64,000 nt of DNA from Amoebophrya sp. A120 (lineage: Eukaryota; Sar; Dinophyceae; Syndiniales; Amoebophryaceae). Positions within the stretch are counted from its first letter, which is position 1, and each line of letters begins with the position of its first letter. A program made the position numbers and the translations under genes. A model generated the notes under the pieces. That model was not told where the DNA came from. It saw only the letters and a list, made by a program, of their open reading frames with translations, and made no database searches. Shown here piece by piece: positions 22,309 through 32,900 of this stretch. Location of the stretch: assembly GCA_905178155.1 (NCBI GenBank), contig CAJINV010000015.1:519309-583308 (forward strand). The letters are read 5' to 3'.

Positions 22309-23887
22309 TCACACGGCATAGACCGGCGACAACTTCTGGTCCGATGGGTCGATCAGATGCTGGCCGCTCCTCGAGTTTCCCTGTCCACCCGAAAACACTT
22401 GCGCTACACTCGCCAGCGGTCCACCGGGCAGGAAGAGCGATTGGAAGCCCGTAATAATTCTCTGCGCTTCGGTTTCGCTCTGGGATTGCAGAACCTTCGC
22501 CAGCTCTGCGATATCGATGGCGTTGGACGAATTCTGGTCCACAGTGGAAAACTCGTTCAGAAAATTCACCAACACCGGAAAGGGGATCATCTGCAGCGAC
22601 GGGGTAATCAGGATGGTCTGGACGTTTTGCTGTGAGAGTGAAGTGTAAACAATTTTTTGTATAACATGATGATGAAGATCATACTGTGCATATATTTGAC
22701 CACAACAAGGTCAGGTAAATCCATTCTCCATTTTCTTCGCTGTAACATCAAATGCTCAGCAAAACAAAAAAGTTTAATCGCGTACCTGTAAATTCTCCCA
22801 CTTCTTCAGTTCCAATTCGCCTCCCCTAGTTGCGCCACTTTGCGCCTTCAGCCGACTTATGCATTGCAAAAGTATCGTCCTAGTATAAATTGCATCACAA
22901 ATTTTGGCAAGAAGAAAAGTGGAATTTGTAATGCTGTTTTTAGCTTAGGAAGGAGATTTGTCATGCATATTTGCAATTAGTACGAGTGCGATACTTTTGC
23001 ACAGGGTACGACTTTCCGTGATCTTCACCGCTTTGGATTCCAGCAGGTACCTATTCATCGTGGACGATTTTTCAAACACTTTCGAATGCAGAAAAAAATG
23101 ACAAGTTACAGCTTTGCAGTAGAATGCTTTCTCATACGCGTCCGCATGAGACAGAGGCTGCGATTTTGTAAAACAAGAGAGGCAGCGACTTTTGGTGTTC
23201 ATGCAATACAGACTTCACAGAAATGCAAGACCGGCATATACAAATTCCAATTTTCTTCTATTAACACCAGATTACATATTTGCAACGCATAGTACCGGTA
23301 GAGGTCGTCCTTGTCGAAGGAGGTTGTCATGCTGGAGACCGTTTCCACGTCTAGGAGGGAATTGGTAGATTGGAGTTCTCCCGGGTTACTTCCCTCCTCC
23401 TGGCTGCCGGCCCCTGCTTCGTCGCTGAAACTGCCATCGAAATCGACAACCTCAGCACTGTATCAAATGCAAATATGTCTGGGTCCGAAACTTGTGATGC
23501 AAGAAAGGGAAAAGTGGTGACCTCACTGTAATGCGCTGCCAAGCATGACAAGTTTTTTCGTGGTCCTGAGTTGTGGGCCCCGCATGAGAAACTGCGTTTT
23601 TGCATGACAGGGAGGAGGAGCTCTTCGCGGCCACGCAATACAGAGTTTAGCGCCATGACAGACTAGCATGCCAAATCTCGCATTTTCCGAGACCCAGACA
23701 CACTTGCATTTGATACACTGACGAATTGCTCGCGACCGGAACCGTCGATCATGCGGACAACGGCCAGTGCTGTGACAACGTTGCTGCCACGCCGTGACAA
23801 CGACGTGCGGGAGTTCTTACCACGCCGGGGGATGGGATACAAATAGTTTGTCTTGAAAACAACGGGCCTGGTGTTCTCGCCCTCCAT
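22309..23887 (-). CDS. Unknown protein, duplicated pair, copy 1
   Basis: Five exons, about 253 codons: MEGENTRPVVFKTNYLYPI, then SNVVTALAVVRMIDGSGREQF, an acidic linker (VDFDGSFSDEAGAGSQEEG), DLYRYLLESKAVKITESR, KKWENLQQNVQTILITPSL, VLVNFLNEFSTVDQNSS, and an amphipathic C-terminal region. Exons are joined through three introners and one ordinary GT-AG intron (22630-22785). Its paralogue at 26795-28139 has the same intron positions except one. I recognise no family. The start Met is chosen because the frame is conserved from there in both copies; conserved DNA also extends upstream (SQASPLLEET), so a longer 5' exon is possible. Confidence 0.6.
22630..22785 (-). other. Ordinary GT-AG intron
   Basis: Donor TTACAG/GTACGC and acceptor TCTCACAG/CAAAACG; matches the intron at 27113-27277 in the paralogue. 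Confidence 0.8.
22858..23008. mobile_element. Introner, family A
   Basis: Ends TATGCATTGCAAAAGTATCG and TACCCTGTGCAAAAGTATCG; TSD CGACT exact. Same site is filled in the paralogue (27350-27508), so it predates the duplication. Confidence 0.9.
23052..23291. mobile_element. Copy-specific introner
   Basis: Bounded by TATTCATCG and the complement of TATGCGTTGC; TSD GTACC. The paralogue has an empty site here (reads straight through ATACCGGTAGAGG). Contains CATGAGACAG and CATGCAATACAG words. Removal gives DLYRYLLES as in copy 2. Confidence 0.8.
23461..23715. mobile_element. Introner, family B
   Basis: TIRs TATCAAATGCAAATATGTCT and TATCAAATGCAAGTGTGTCT; TSD CACTG exact. Orthologous to 27716-27970. 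Confidence 0.9.
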
Positions 23888-25014
23888 AGAACCCGTTTCC
23901 TCCAACAAGGGCGAGGCCTGTGATGTTGTGTATGGGCGTATCGGTGGGTAAACCAAAGGAAGCGCCAGCGGCAGCGCCACAGGGAAATACTCCTCATGCG
24001 CGTATGCAATAAAACAAAACGGATGTTTTCTGGGTACAAAAAACAATTCAACTTTGTTTGTGTCAATCTAGTAAGTATGCGATGCAACTCCAGTACCACC
24101 GTTTCGGTTCCCGGGAGTTGAGAAGTAGAGCAATGCAGGCCTGGTTTCTCGCTCTCCATTTTGCTTGATGACCGAAAAATCTTGTCTTTCCGTCGTTTTA
24201 CAGTCGCACGTGCGGGTGATCTACCAGAGTGTGTTCTTATTTCCAAGGTTTGTCTTTGTCCTCGGACCGTGGGAGTTTGTGCGTTTGAGTTCTCTACTCC
24301 TGGTTATCTCGCGTACATACAACACCTTCTCTCGTACTTCTGTTGTTCACGTCGTGCAAGATAGATGACATTGACACGGCGTCCGCACACTGAAGCTCTG
24401 TCTTTTACGGTAACCACTTGATATTGATCTCTTCTAAGCAAGGTAGCTAATATTCGTTTTCTTTCTCTCTTACCATATTGCAGAGTAATTCTACCACACG
24501 GAAAAGTAATTGGAGACATCCGCTAACCCGTCCTACATGCACATCAAAAAAACGCAAGCAACTTCAAGAGGAGGAGGAGGAGCAGGACATCTCCGTCCAA
24601 CAAGAGACGAGGGAACACGAAATACATATTTGGCACAGTGTCCTACTTTGCCGACATTGTAAGCATGCGCATGCGGCGGCAAGAACAACCAATCTCCTGC
24701 TGGGTCGTTGTTGTCAGCTAGTATGTTCAGCTGACGTGGTTTTCTGCGATCTTTCAATACTGTTTATTGGCTCGAGCACTGTAGAAGTTCAAGGGCGGAT
24801 TCAGGTCCATCGCCAAAAAAGTAAACGCGTTTCGTTGGAATTTCTGGCTCGTTCAGCCGGTGCGGTTTCCGGAAAGTGGATTGAAGACGAGACGCAGTTA
24901 AAAGTTAGCGCTCAACATATGAGATCACTCATCTAGGCATGGACATAATTCCATTTTGAGAGCGGATGCGAAAAGGGTTGTAGTAGTTCGGAAGTCGCAG
25001 CGTAAAGATGAAGG
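23888..25014. other. Upstream region of duplicated gene, copy 1
   Basis: About 1.1 kb without a supported gene, closely matching 28140-29515. The conserved blocks include CACGTGCGGGTGATCTACCA and AAAGTAAACGC(G/A)TTTCGTTG. Could be promoter or 5' UTR, or an unrecognised gene. Confidence 0.4.
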
Positions 25015-25265
25015 AGCGTAACACCAACCTCGGACGACGAGGATACGAGAACGAATCGAAAGGCATTTTTTATTTTTCGGATATATTTTTTTTGAAGGGA
25101 CGAGGCGGCGTTTTTAGACGTCTCAAAAAGAGAGGAAATAGGAGGACTACTTTTAATATAAAATTACCATCAGCATTGCATCTTTCTTGATCTCACCAGG
25201 ACGCAGATGCTGACGCATGGGAACAAGCGTCGGTCCCGGTGTTTTTCAATCAAGTTGTAGCACTG
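25015..25265. repeat. Upstream repeat R1, copy 3
   Basis: CCAACCTCGGACGACGAGGA start and CGCAGATGCTGACGCATGG block as at 19595, joined to a region shared with 20790 (CACTGGGCGATCTACTCGAT versus the 20800 form). Confidence 0.6.
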
Positions 25266-25677
25266 GGCGATCTACTCGATCATGGAATAAAATTTCCCTA
25301 GCAAGATCACAACAATGGGGAGATCATATAAAACAACTTCAAGATTGGGATTGGCGCGCAATGACGGTGAAGCTCACTGCTGGTAGAAAACGCAGTACTA
25401 GGAGGAGCGAAGTTTTGCAGGTCACTGTGATCATCAACTACATGGAGCAACAATTTATTTTGTCCACCACCACCGCTCGCGACTTTCGTCCAGGACTAAA
25501 GGCATCCATGACTTGATTTTTGACACAAGCTGCAACAACAAAATGATGTGATGAACTCCAGGAAGCTAGTATTGAAACACCTGGTTATATATAATATCGC
25601 AAAGCCACCGCAAATGAGTCGCACGCATGAGAGTCGAGGCGATTCATCTTCAGTTTTATTTCTATACAATCCTACGG
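25266..25677. other. Unassigned stretch
   Basis: No supported exon or introner. Confidence 0.3.
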
Positions 25678-26031
25678 CTAAGCCTGAGGCAGACTGACCT
25701 CGCTCGCGCCACTCTTCGCAGTTGGGGACGATTCGGGGGTGGACGATGGAGACCCCGAGGATGATGACCCGCCCGCGGATGAAGCCCCGGCTTCCTGGCG
25801 GCGTTCCCTCCACTGCCTTATCTCGTCCGCGGCAATAATTGCCGGTGGCAAGAGCCCTCGACCGGTGCCCGACTGCCCCGGTGTGCACGCATGTGCCAAG
25901 CCTTTTCCGAGTGCCAGCATAGCCGCAGAACCAGGCTCCAGCCCCATCTCCACGAACGACGACTCCGCACCAGACTGTGTGCCCTGCGCACTATGGATGT
26001 AGCCAAACGCTGCCGGATTAAGCCGATTCAT
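25678..26031 (-). CDS. SSFVEM protein, copy 2 (unknown)
   Basis: 117 codons, MNRLNPAAFGYIHSAQGTQS, then GAESSFVEM and a divergent Ala/Gly then Ser/Pro-rich tail. Paralogue of 20016-20345. Sequence identity is highest in the first 35 residues; the tail evolves fast. Function unknown. Confidence 0.5.
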   Translation of the reverse strand: MNRLNPAAFGYIHSAQGTQSGAESSFVEMGLEPGSAAMLALGKGLAHACTPGQSGTGRGLLPPAIIAADEIRQWRERRQEAGASSAGGSSSSGSPSSTPESSPTAKSGASEVSLPQA

Positions 26032-26044
26032 TTACACGACATCG

Positions 26045-26200
26045 CATGTTGAGTAAAAGGACTCAAAAGTACAAAAAGACGACAAAAGGTCGTTATTCTC
26101 TTGCCAGACTTGTACTACCCGTAGGTGTGAAAGAATGTAATGCTGGTGATCTTTATCTTCATGCCAGAGTCTTTGCTGCTGCAGCCTGGCTCGTGAATCA
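26045..26200. repeat. Duplicated block D1, copy 2
   Basis: Matches 20335-20490, upstream of the SSFVEM copy 2 gene. Confidence 0.7.
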
Positions 26201-26640
26201 TTCTGCTTGCCTCGTCAGTGTTTCGCTTTGATAAAAGTCGTATCAAATGTAAAAATGTCTGGGTCTGGAAGGTTCTGAGACTTGTCATGCATGTTTTGCA
26301 TTGGCCATGATGTCTGTGATGCATGCCCTAGCATCACAGATTTTTTGAGGGCTTCGCGATGCCTATTCCGCGGCATGACAAATGCCCTCTCCGCGTAGCA
26401 AAAATTGCATTCCCTTTGCTGCTCATGCAATACAGATTTTTTCGGAATCCAAATTCAGCATCACAAGTTCCAATCTTCCAGACCCAGACATTTTTACATT
26501 TGATAAGTCGTTGCGGAAATTATCCGTCAGCATTCTCAAAAACTCGCAAGCACTGCAGAACTCGAGGGAATGCAACCAAAATGAAGTGGCCTGCTGTAGT
26601 ACTCCTCAATTTGAGAAATCCATGCTGAACCGTAAGGATT
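26201..26640 (-). CDS. Possible two-exon fragment (unknown)
   Basis: Removing the introner at 26241-26505 joins LEFCSACEFLRMLTDNFRND to FYQSETLTRQAE and a stop near 26200. The join is in frame and TSD-flanked, which suggests a real transcript, but the 5' end is not found and no family is recognised. Confidence 0.3.
26241..26505. mobile_element. Introner, family B
   Basis: TIR TATCAAATGTAAAAATGTCT at both ends; TSD AGTCG exact. Confidence 0.9.
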
Positions 26641-26794
26641 TTTTGATGCTGATAGAGATTGAGATGCAGACCACGTCAATCCAGCAGGTGGACCGTTTTA
26701 TTTTTCCTAAGGCAGGAGCAAAAATAAAGAGTGGACTACTGTTTCTGTTGCAACAGAAAGATGAAACTCAAATTGAGGACACAACAGGCAATTT

Positions 26795-28139
26795 TCATTT
26801 TTTCACCCCATAGACCGGCGACAACTTCTGGTCCGATGGGTTGATCAGATGCTGGCCGCTTTTCGAGTTTCCCGGTACCCCGGAAAAAACTTGCGCCAGC
26901 GGTCCACCGGGGAGGAACAGAGACTGGATGCCAACGATAATTCTCTGCGCTTCGATTTCGCTCTGGGATTGCAGAACCTTCGCCAGCTCCGCGACATCGA
27001 TAGTGTTGGAGGAATTCTGGTCCACGGTGGAAAACTCGTTTAGAAAATTCACCAACATCGGAAAGGGGATCATCTGCAGCGACGGGGTAATCAGGATGGT
27101 CTGGACGTTTTGCTGTGAGAATGAAGTTGAATCATTTTTTTCTTTTAGATTTTGTCAACATGAACATAATCATACGCTGCAAGCATATTTTTGAGCGCAA
27201 CAAGATCAGGTAAATCCATCCTCGTTTCTTCGCTGTAACATCACGTGCCCAGGAGCAAAACAAAAAAGTCTTCGTACCTGTAAATTCTCCCACTTCTTCA
27301 GTTCCACTTCGCCGCCACTAATTGCGCCGCTTTGGGCCTTCAGCCGACTTATGCATTGCAAAAGTATCGTCCTAGTTTATAAATCGCATCACAAATTTTG
27401 GCAAGAAGAAAAGTTGTGAGATTTGTATTGCTGTTTTTACCTTAGGAAGGAGATTTGCCATGCATTATATTTGCAATGAGTACGAGTACGATACTTTTGC
27501 ACAGGATACGACTTTCCGTGATCTTCACGGCTTTGGATTCCAGCAGATACCGGTAGAGGTCATCCTTGTCGAAGGAGGTTGTCATGCTGGACACCGTTTG
27601 CACGTCTAGGAGGGAGTTGGTAGATTGGAGTTCTCCCGGGTTACTTCCCTCCTCCTGGCTGCCGGCCCCTGCTTCGTCACTGAAACTGCCATCGAAATCC
27701 ACAACCTCAGCACTGTATGCATTGCAAATATGTCTGGGTCCGAAACTTGTGATGCAAGAAAGGGAAAAGTGGTGACCTCACTGTAATGCGCTGCCAAGCA
27801 TGACAAGTTTTTTCGTGGTCCTGAGTTGTGGGCCCCGCATGAGAAACTGCGTTTTTGCATGACAGGGAGGAGGAGCTCTTCGCGGCCACGCAATACAGAG
27901 TTTAGCGCCATGACAGACTAGCATGCCAAATCTCGCATTTTCCGAGACCCAGACACATTTGCATTTGATACACTGACGAATTGCTCGCGACCGGAGCCGT
28001 CGATCATGTGGACAACGGCCAGTGCTGTGACCACGGTGCTGCCACGCCGCGGCAACGACATGCGGGAGTTCTTACCACGGGGGATGATGGGATACAAATA
28101 GTTCGTCTTGAAAACAACAGGCCTGTTCTCACACTCCAT
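26795..28139 (-). CDS. Unknown protein, duplicated pair, copy 2
   Basis: Four exons, about 251 codons, paralogous to 22309-23887: MECENRPVVFKTNYLYPI, VVTALAVVHMIDGSGREQF, VDFDGSFSDEAGAGSQEEG, DLYRYLLESKAVKITESR, NVQTILITPSLQMIPFPML. Substitutions keep the frame (e.g. NAIDI/NTIDV), so selection on a protein is likely. Shares two introners and one GT-AG intron with copy 1 but lacks the third introner. No family recognised. Confidence 0.6.
27113..27277 (-). other. Ordinary GT-AG intron
   Basis: Donor TTACAG/GTACGAAG and acceptor TCTCACAG/CAAAACG; same position as 22630-22785. Confidence 0.8.
27350..27508. mobile_element. Introner, family A
   Basis: TIRs TATGCATTGCAAAAGTATCG and TATCCTGTGCAAAAGTATCG; TSD CGACT exact. 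Orthologous to 22858-23008. Confidence 0.9.
27716..27970. mobile_element. Introner, family B with an A-type tip
   Basis: Left tip TATGCATTGC where the orthologous unit in copy 1 has TATCAAATGC; beyond the tip the two copies are nearly identical. TSD CACTG exact. Confidence 0.9.
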
Positions 28140-29957
28140 AGTAACCGTTTCCTCCAACAACGGCGAGGCCTGTGATGTTTTGTATGAGCCAGCGTATCGG
28201 TAAACCGAACGACGGGCCAAATATTTGTTTCTCATGCACACATGCAATAAAACAAGACTTCTCATGCTAGTTTTGTTCTGGATACAAAAAAAGTCCGCTT
28301 TGTTTGTCTCAATCTAGAAGACAATGCAAATCCAGTACCATGGTTCCCGGCAGTTGAGAAGCAGAGCAATGGCGCGTGCCTGGTTTCTCGCCCTCCATAG
28401 TACCCGCTTCCTCCAACAACGGCGAGGCCTGTGATGTTGTGTATTGGCGTATCGCCGGTAAACCGAAGGAAGCGCCAGCGGCAGCGCTACAGGGAAATAC
28501 TCCTCATGCGCGTATGCAATAAAACAAAACTTCTCATGCTAGATTTTTTCTGGGTACAAAAAACAATTCAACTTTGTTTCGTGTCAATCCACTTAGAAGA
28601 CGATGCAACTCCAGTACCATCCTCGTTTCGACCCGGGGCAGTTGAGAAGCAGAGCAATGCAGGCTGTCCATTATGTGATGACCGAAGAATCTTGATCTTG
28701 TCTTTCCGTCGTACTACAGTCGCACGTGCGGGTGATCTACCAGAGTGTGTTCTTATTTCCAGGATTTGTCCTCGAACGGTAGGAGTTTGTACGTTTGGGT
28801 TCTATAATCTCCTGGTCTCCTCGCGTACGTACAACACACCCTCTTGTATTTCTTCACGCCGTGCAAGATAGATGACACGGCGTCGTACTGAAGCTCTGTC
28901 TTTAACGGTAACCACTTGATGTTGATCTCGTCTTCTAGTAAGAAAGGCTAATATTCGTTTTCTTTCTCTCTTACCATATTGCAGAGTAACCACACGGAAA
29001 AGTAATAAGTGGAGACATGCGCAAACCCCTCCTACATAACATGCACATCAAAACACCGCAAGCAACATCAAGAAGAGGAGGAGGAGCAGGACATCTCCGT
29101 CCAACAAGAGACGAGGGAACACGAAATACATATTTGGCACATCTGCTACTTCGCCGACATTGTAAGCATGCGCATGCCGCGGCAAGAACAACCAATCTCC
29201 TGCTGGGTCGTTGTTGTCAGCTGGCACTTCATGTAGCTGGCGTTTTTTTTTATTTCTGCGATCTTTGAAAGAATGCTCTAGATTAACTCGAGCACTCCTG
29301 TATAAGTTCAAGGGCGGAATCAAGTTCATCGCCAAAAAAGTAAACGCATTTCGTTGGAATTTCTGGCTCGTTCAGCCGGTGCGGTTTCCAGAAAGTGGAT
29401 TGAATGCGAGATCAAATTCTTAAGAGTTAGAGATCATTCATCTAGGCACGGACATATTCCGTTTTGAGGGTGGATGCGAAAGAGGTCGTAGTAGTTCGGA
29501 AATCTTCGTAGCATAAAGATGAACTGGACCGCCCACACGACCTTTCTTCAGCACCAAACTAGTCGGTTACTAGAGAGCGACTATCAAGTAGTTGAAAACT
29601 GTATTCTTAAAAACAAGCGGCAAAGTAGATACCAGGGTCGTCGTGGTCGTGTCACGAGACCCGTCGGAAGAAGATCATTTTCAAACGACAATCGACGAGC
29701 CTTCGCAAAGGAAACAAGAGAGCAAAATAAATTCTGTATGATTTTTCGAATGTGTTGAAGTTCAATTTTATACTCGTTATCGAAGTCTTAGGCTCCAATG
29801 GTGGAGCAAAAAAATCAAGTTCGCGAACCGATAAAAAGCTGAAGCTGCCCTCGCGTGCATCGGGAGCAGGAATACCAGTGCTCTCCGTCTAATATCCGGT
29901 TGCACTCACACCAGGCACGCAGAGATTCAACACTTGGAACAAGCGTAAGTGCTCCGA
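28140..29957. other. Upstream region of duplicated gene, copy 2
   Basis: No supported gene. 28380-28460 repeats 28118-28200 (CCTCCAACAACGGCGAGGCC and flanks), a local duplication not present in copy 1. 28600-29480 matches 24110-24960. Downstream, 29520-29957 shows nothing recognisable. Confidence 0.4.
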
Positions 29958-32900
29958 CTAGTCCACCTCCATCTTATCATTCGTGTAGGTTCTCCCGACG
30001 TCGTTGCTGGCGCCTGCTTCCCCTGAGGCTTCCACTTCCGACTCTCCGGCAGAGCCACCGACCGGCGGCTGTTGACCTTTGAATGCCGCAGCACGCCCAG
30101 GTCCTCCTCGTTGATCCAGTTTCTTGTCGGCGAGCAGTCCACCTCGAGCAGACGAGGCAAATGACGGTCGTTCTTTCTCGCTGTAAGTGCGGCCAGCACC
30201 GCCTAGAAAAGCAGAAGCACCCGCTGCACGACCTCCTGCTCCTGCTGACGAAGTAAATAAACCGGCGTCCTCGTTGTTCGCTGGCGGCAGCTGCCTCGGC
30301 TTGTTACTGCTGTACTTTCGCAAATCCAGCGTCAGCACACCGCTGCAGTCATTCAGCTTATCTTTGTACACGCCCACAAGACCCTCGCTCTTGGAGAAAA
30401 ACTTGTCCTTCAGGGAAATCACGATGATCTGGCTGTTGTTGTTTTTCCCGATTTGATGTGAAGATGGAGCTTTTGAGGAGGAAGTCGAGGTTTTCGCCAA
30501 GAAGCGCCGCACCGACTGCACATTGTAAGCGTCGAGTGCGGCGTCGACTTCGTCCAGAATCAGGAACGGAGGTTTTTGGTAGGAATGCACCGCGAAGAGC
30601 AGCGCCAGGGCCGCCAGCGTTTTTTCCCCGCCCGAGAGCAAGGACATGTCGCGAAACCGCTTCGACGGCGCCATGGTGGTGTACTTGATGCCGCCCTCAA
30701 ACGGCCACTATCAACTGCAAACATGTGTGCCCACCCAGGTCTGGAGAAATAACGCATCAACGACTACTTGTGCTTGTCATGCTGCGTCGGTCTTGCATGA
30801 GATGGACGTGTTTTGTAGGCTACAGGAACGCGTCACAAGTTCAGATCTTAACGACGACATCGACATGCAAATCTTGCATCACATCAGATCCAGACCCAGG
30901 ACGAGCCTGCCTATTTGCACTGCATACCCACTCCGGGTTTTCCAAGTCCAAAAATGCCCTGCCGCCTTCGTCGATAATTTGGTTGCGGGTGCGCTTTTTG
31001 GAAAACTGGCGTTGGTGCGACAATGATTTTCTGTCTTGCAGCAAGCCGGATCGGTTTGCAGCTTTATCGTCAGGATCCATTTGTTCATCAGCATGTTGTA
31101 TCCTGTGCAAAAGTATCGTACTCGTACTAATTGCATTTATGCATTACAAATCTAGTTCCCAGGGCAAATCCGCATTACAAATTCAATTTGTAATGCTGAG
31201 CCAATTTGTATTGCAATTTATACTAGTACGTTACTTTTGCAATTCACATGTTGATCTACATCCTCTTCCTCGTACGTTGCCGTCAGGTCCTATCCCCTGA
31301 AAATTATCCATCCCCATCCAATTTGTCATGCAAAACATGTAGTAAATTCAGTGTTTGTCATGCAGAGAGTGGATGGGGAAGGTTAATTTTCAGGGAATAG
31401 GTCCGCATAGATGTCGTTGATACTCAAACACACGTTTTCGAAGCACTTTACGAAGCACTGCTTTCGCTTTTCTTTCAGCTGGGTGATCCGACCTTCCAAC
31501 TGCGCCGTCCTTGTCCGCATTTCCTCGGCTTGCTTCGTCTTTTCCTTGACATCCAGCTCCACCTCATTCGCCCGCTGCGCCGCCTTCAGGTTCGGCCGCA
31601 AACCGTATGAGAGTGCACAACTCCCCCTCCCCCTCATTTGTATTGCATTTTGCATGAACAGCAATACAAGCACCAGCATACGTGGTGCCTGTGCATGACA
31701 AATTCATGCGCCTAGTGTAGTACTGTTTGGGCTTCCGGAATCTCTCATGCAAACAGTGCCACAGGGAACGGGGAGCGAAGCAATTGTGGTTTGAGGTTTT
31801 GCATGACAAATGAGGGGGAGGGGGACGAGTTCTGCACTCTCATAAACCGTCGAGCTCCTGCTTGATTTTTTCTAACTCTTGCTCGTACTCGGCGGTCTGT
31901 TCGCGGATGGTGTCAAGGTCGGTAAGATTCTTCCGGTCGTCGGGAAGCGCCTGAAAATCGATTTCCAGGTCGTTGACGGTAAGATTTTTCGTGGACCCGG
32001 CGGACGACTGGATTTGTGGGAAGTTTTGCTGTACTGCTGGTCTAGAAGAACTGCTACTTCCTCCTGCAGCCGCACTGGAGGATGACGAAGAACTGCTTAT
32101 CCTGTGTAAAAACGTCCCCACACCATAGTTGTCATGCAACTCTGCATGCTTAAAATGTTTCTCATACGGAGCCCCATGAGACTCATTTTCTAATGCGGTT
32201 TGTAAATCTGTAATGCGCCAATCAGCATGAGACGCTAGATCTGTAATGCTGCTTAGCTAGCTCAAACAGCACTACACTACGCGTCCAAATTTGTCATGCG
32301 AAACGGCCAAAGCTTATGGATTTGTCTAGCGGATTTCCCATCTTGACTCTGGTGTGGGGACATTTTTACTCAGGATACTGCTGGCTCCAGGACCAGCCCG
32401 CCCGTTCTGTTGTGCGCCGCCGGACGAGGTTAGATTGTTGTCATTCAGCTCCAAAACAATCGCCTCGACCTGTTTCGCGGAAAGCGAAATGCTGTTCTGC
32501 TGCTGCTGCTGGTCCTCTTCCGAGGACTCCGGCGGCAGAAGGAGGTTCTTTTTGTTTTGCTTTTTCTTGTGCTTCTGCTGCGGATTTGGATTTGGATTTT
32601 GACCTCCGATTATAGCAGGACCTGCAACATGTTGGCCACCGGTCGTACCAACTATCTGCAACACCGGAATTTGCACCGCGTCCATTAGCGCGTGACGCCA
32701 CAAATCGCTGCGCCAACCTGATAGACAGTGAAGATTATAGGGCCAGTAGAAATAAAACACTACATACTAGATGGCAAAATCAGCCACAGAAATAGAAATT
32801 GAGATAACCTTATACCAACAACACATCTGCTATTGTAAAAAAGCTCTGAGACCACTACAGCAGACGAGGACACAGAGTCAACTAATACCTTGCAGCGATT

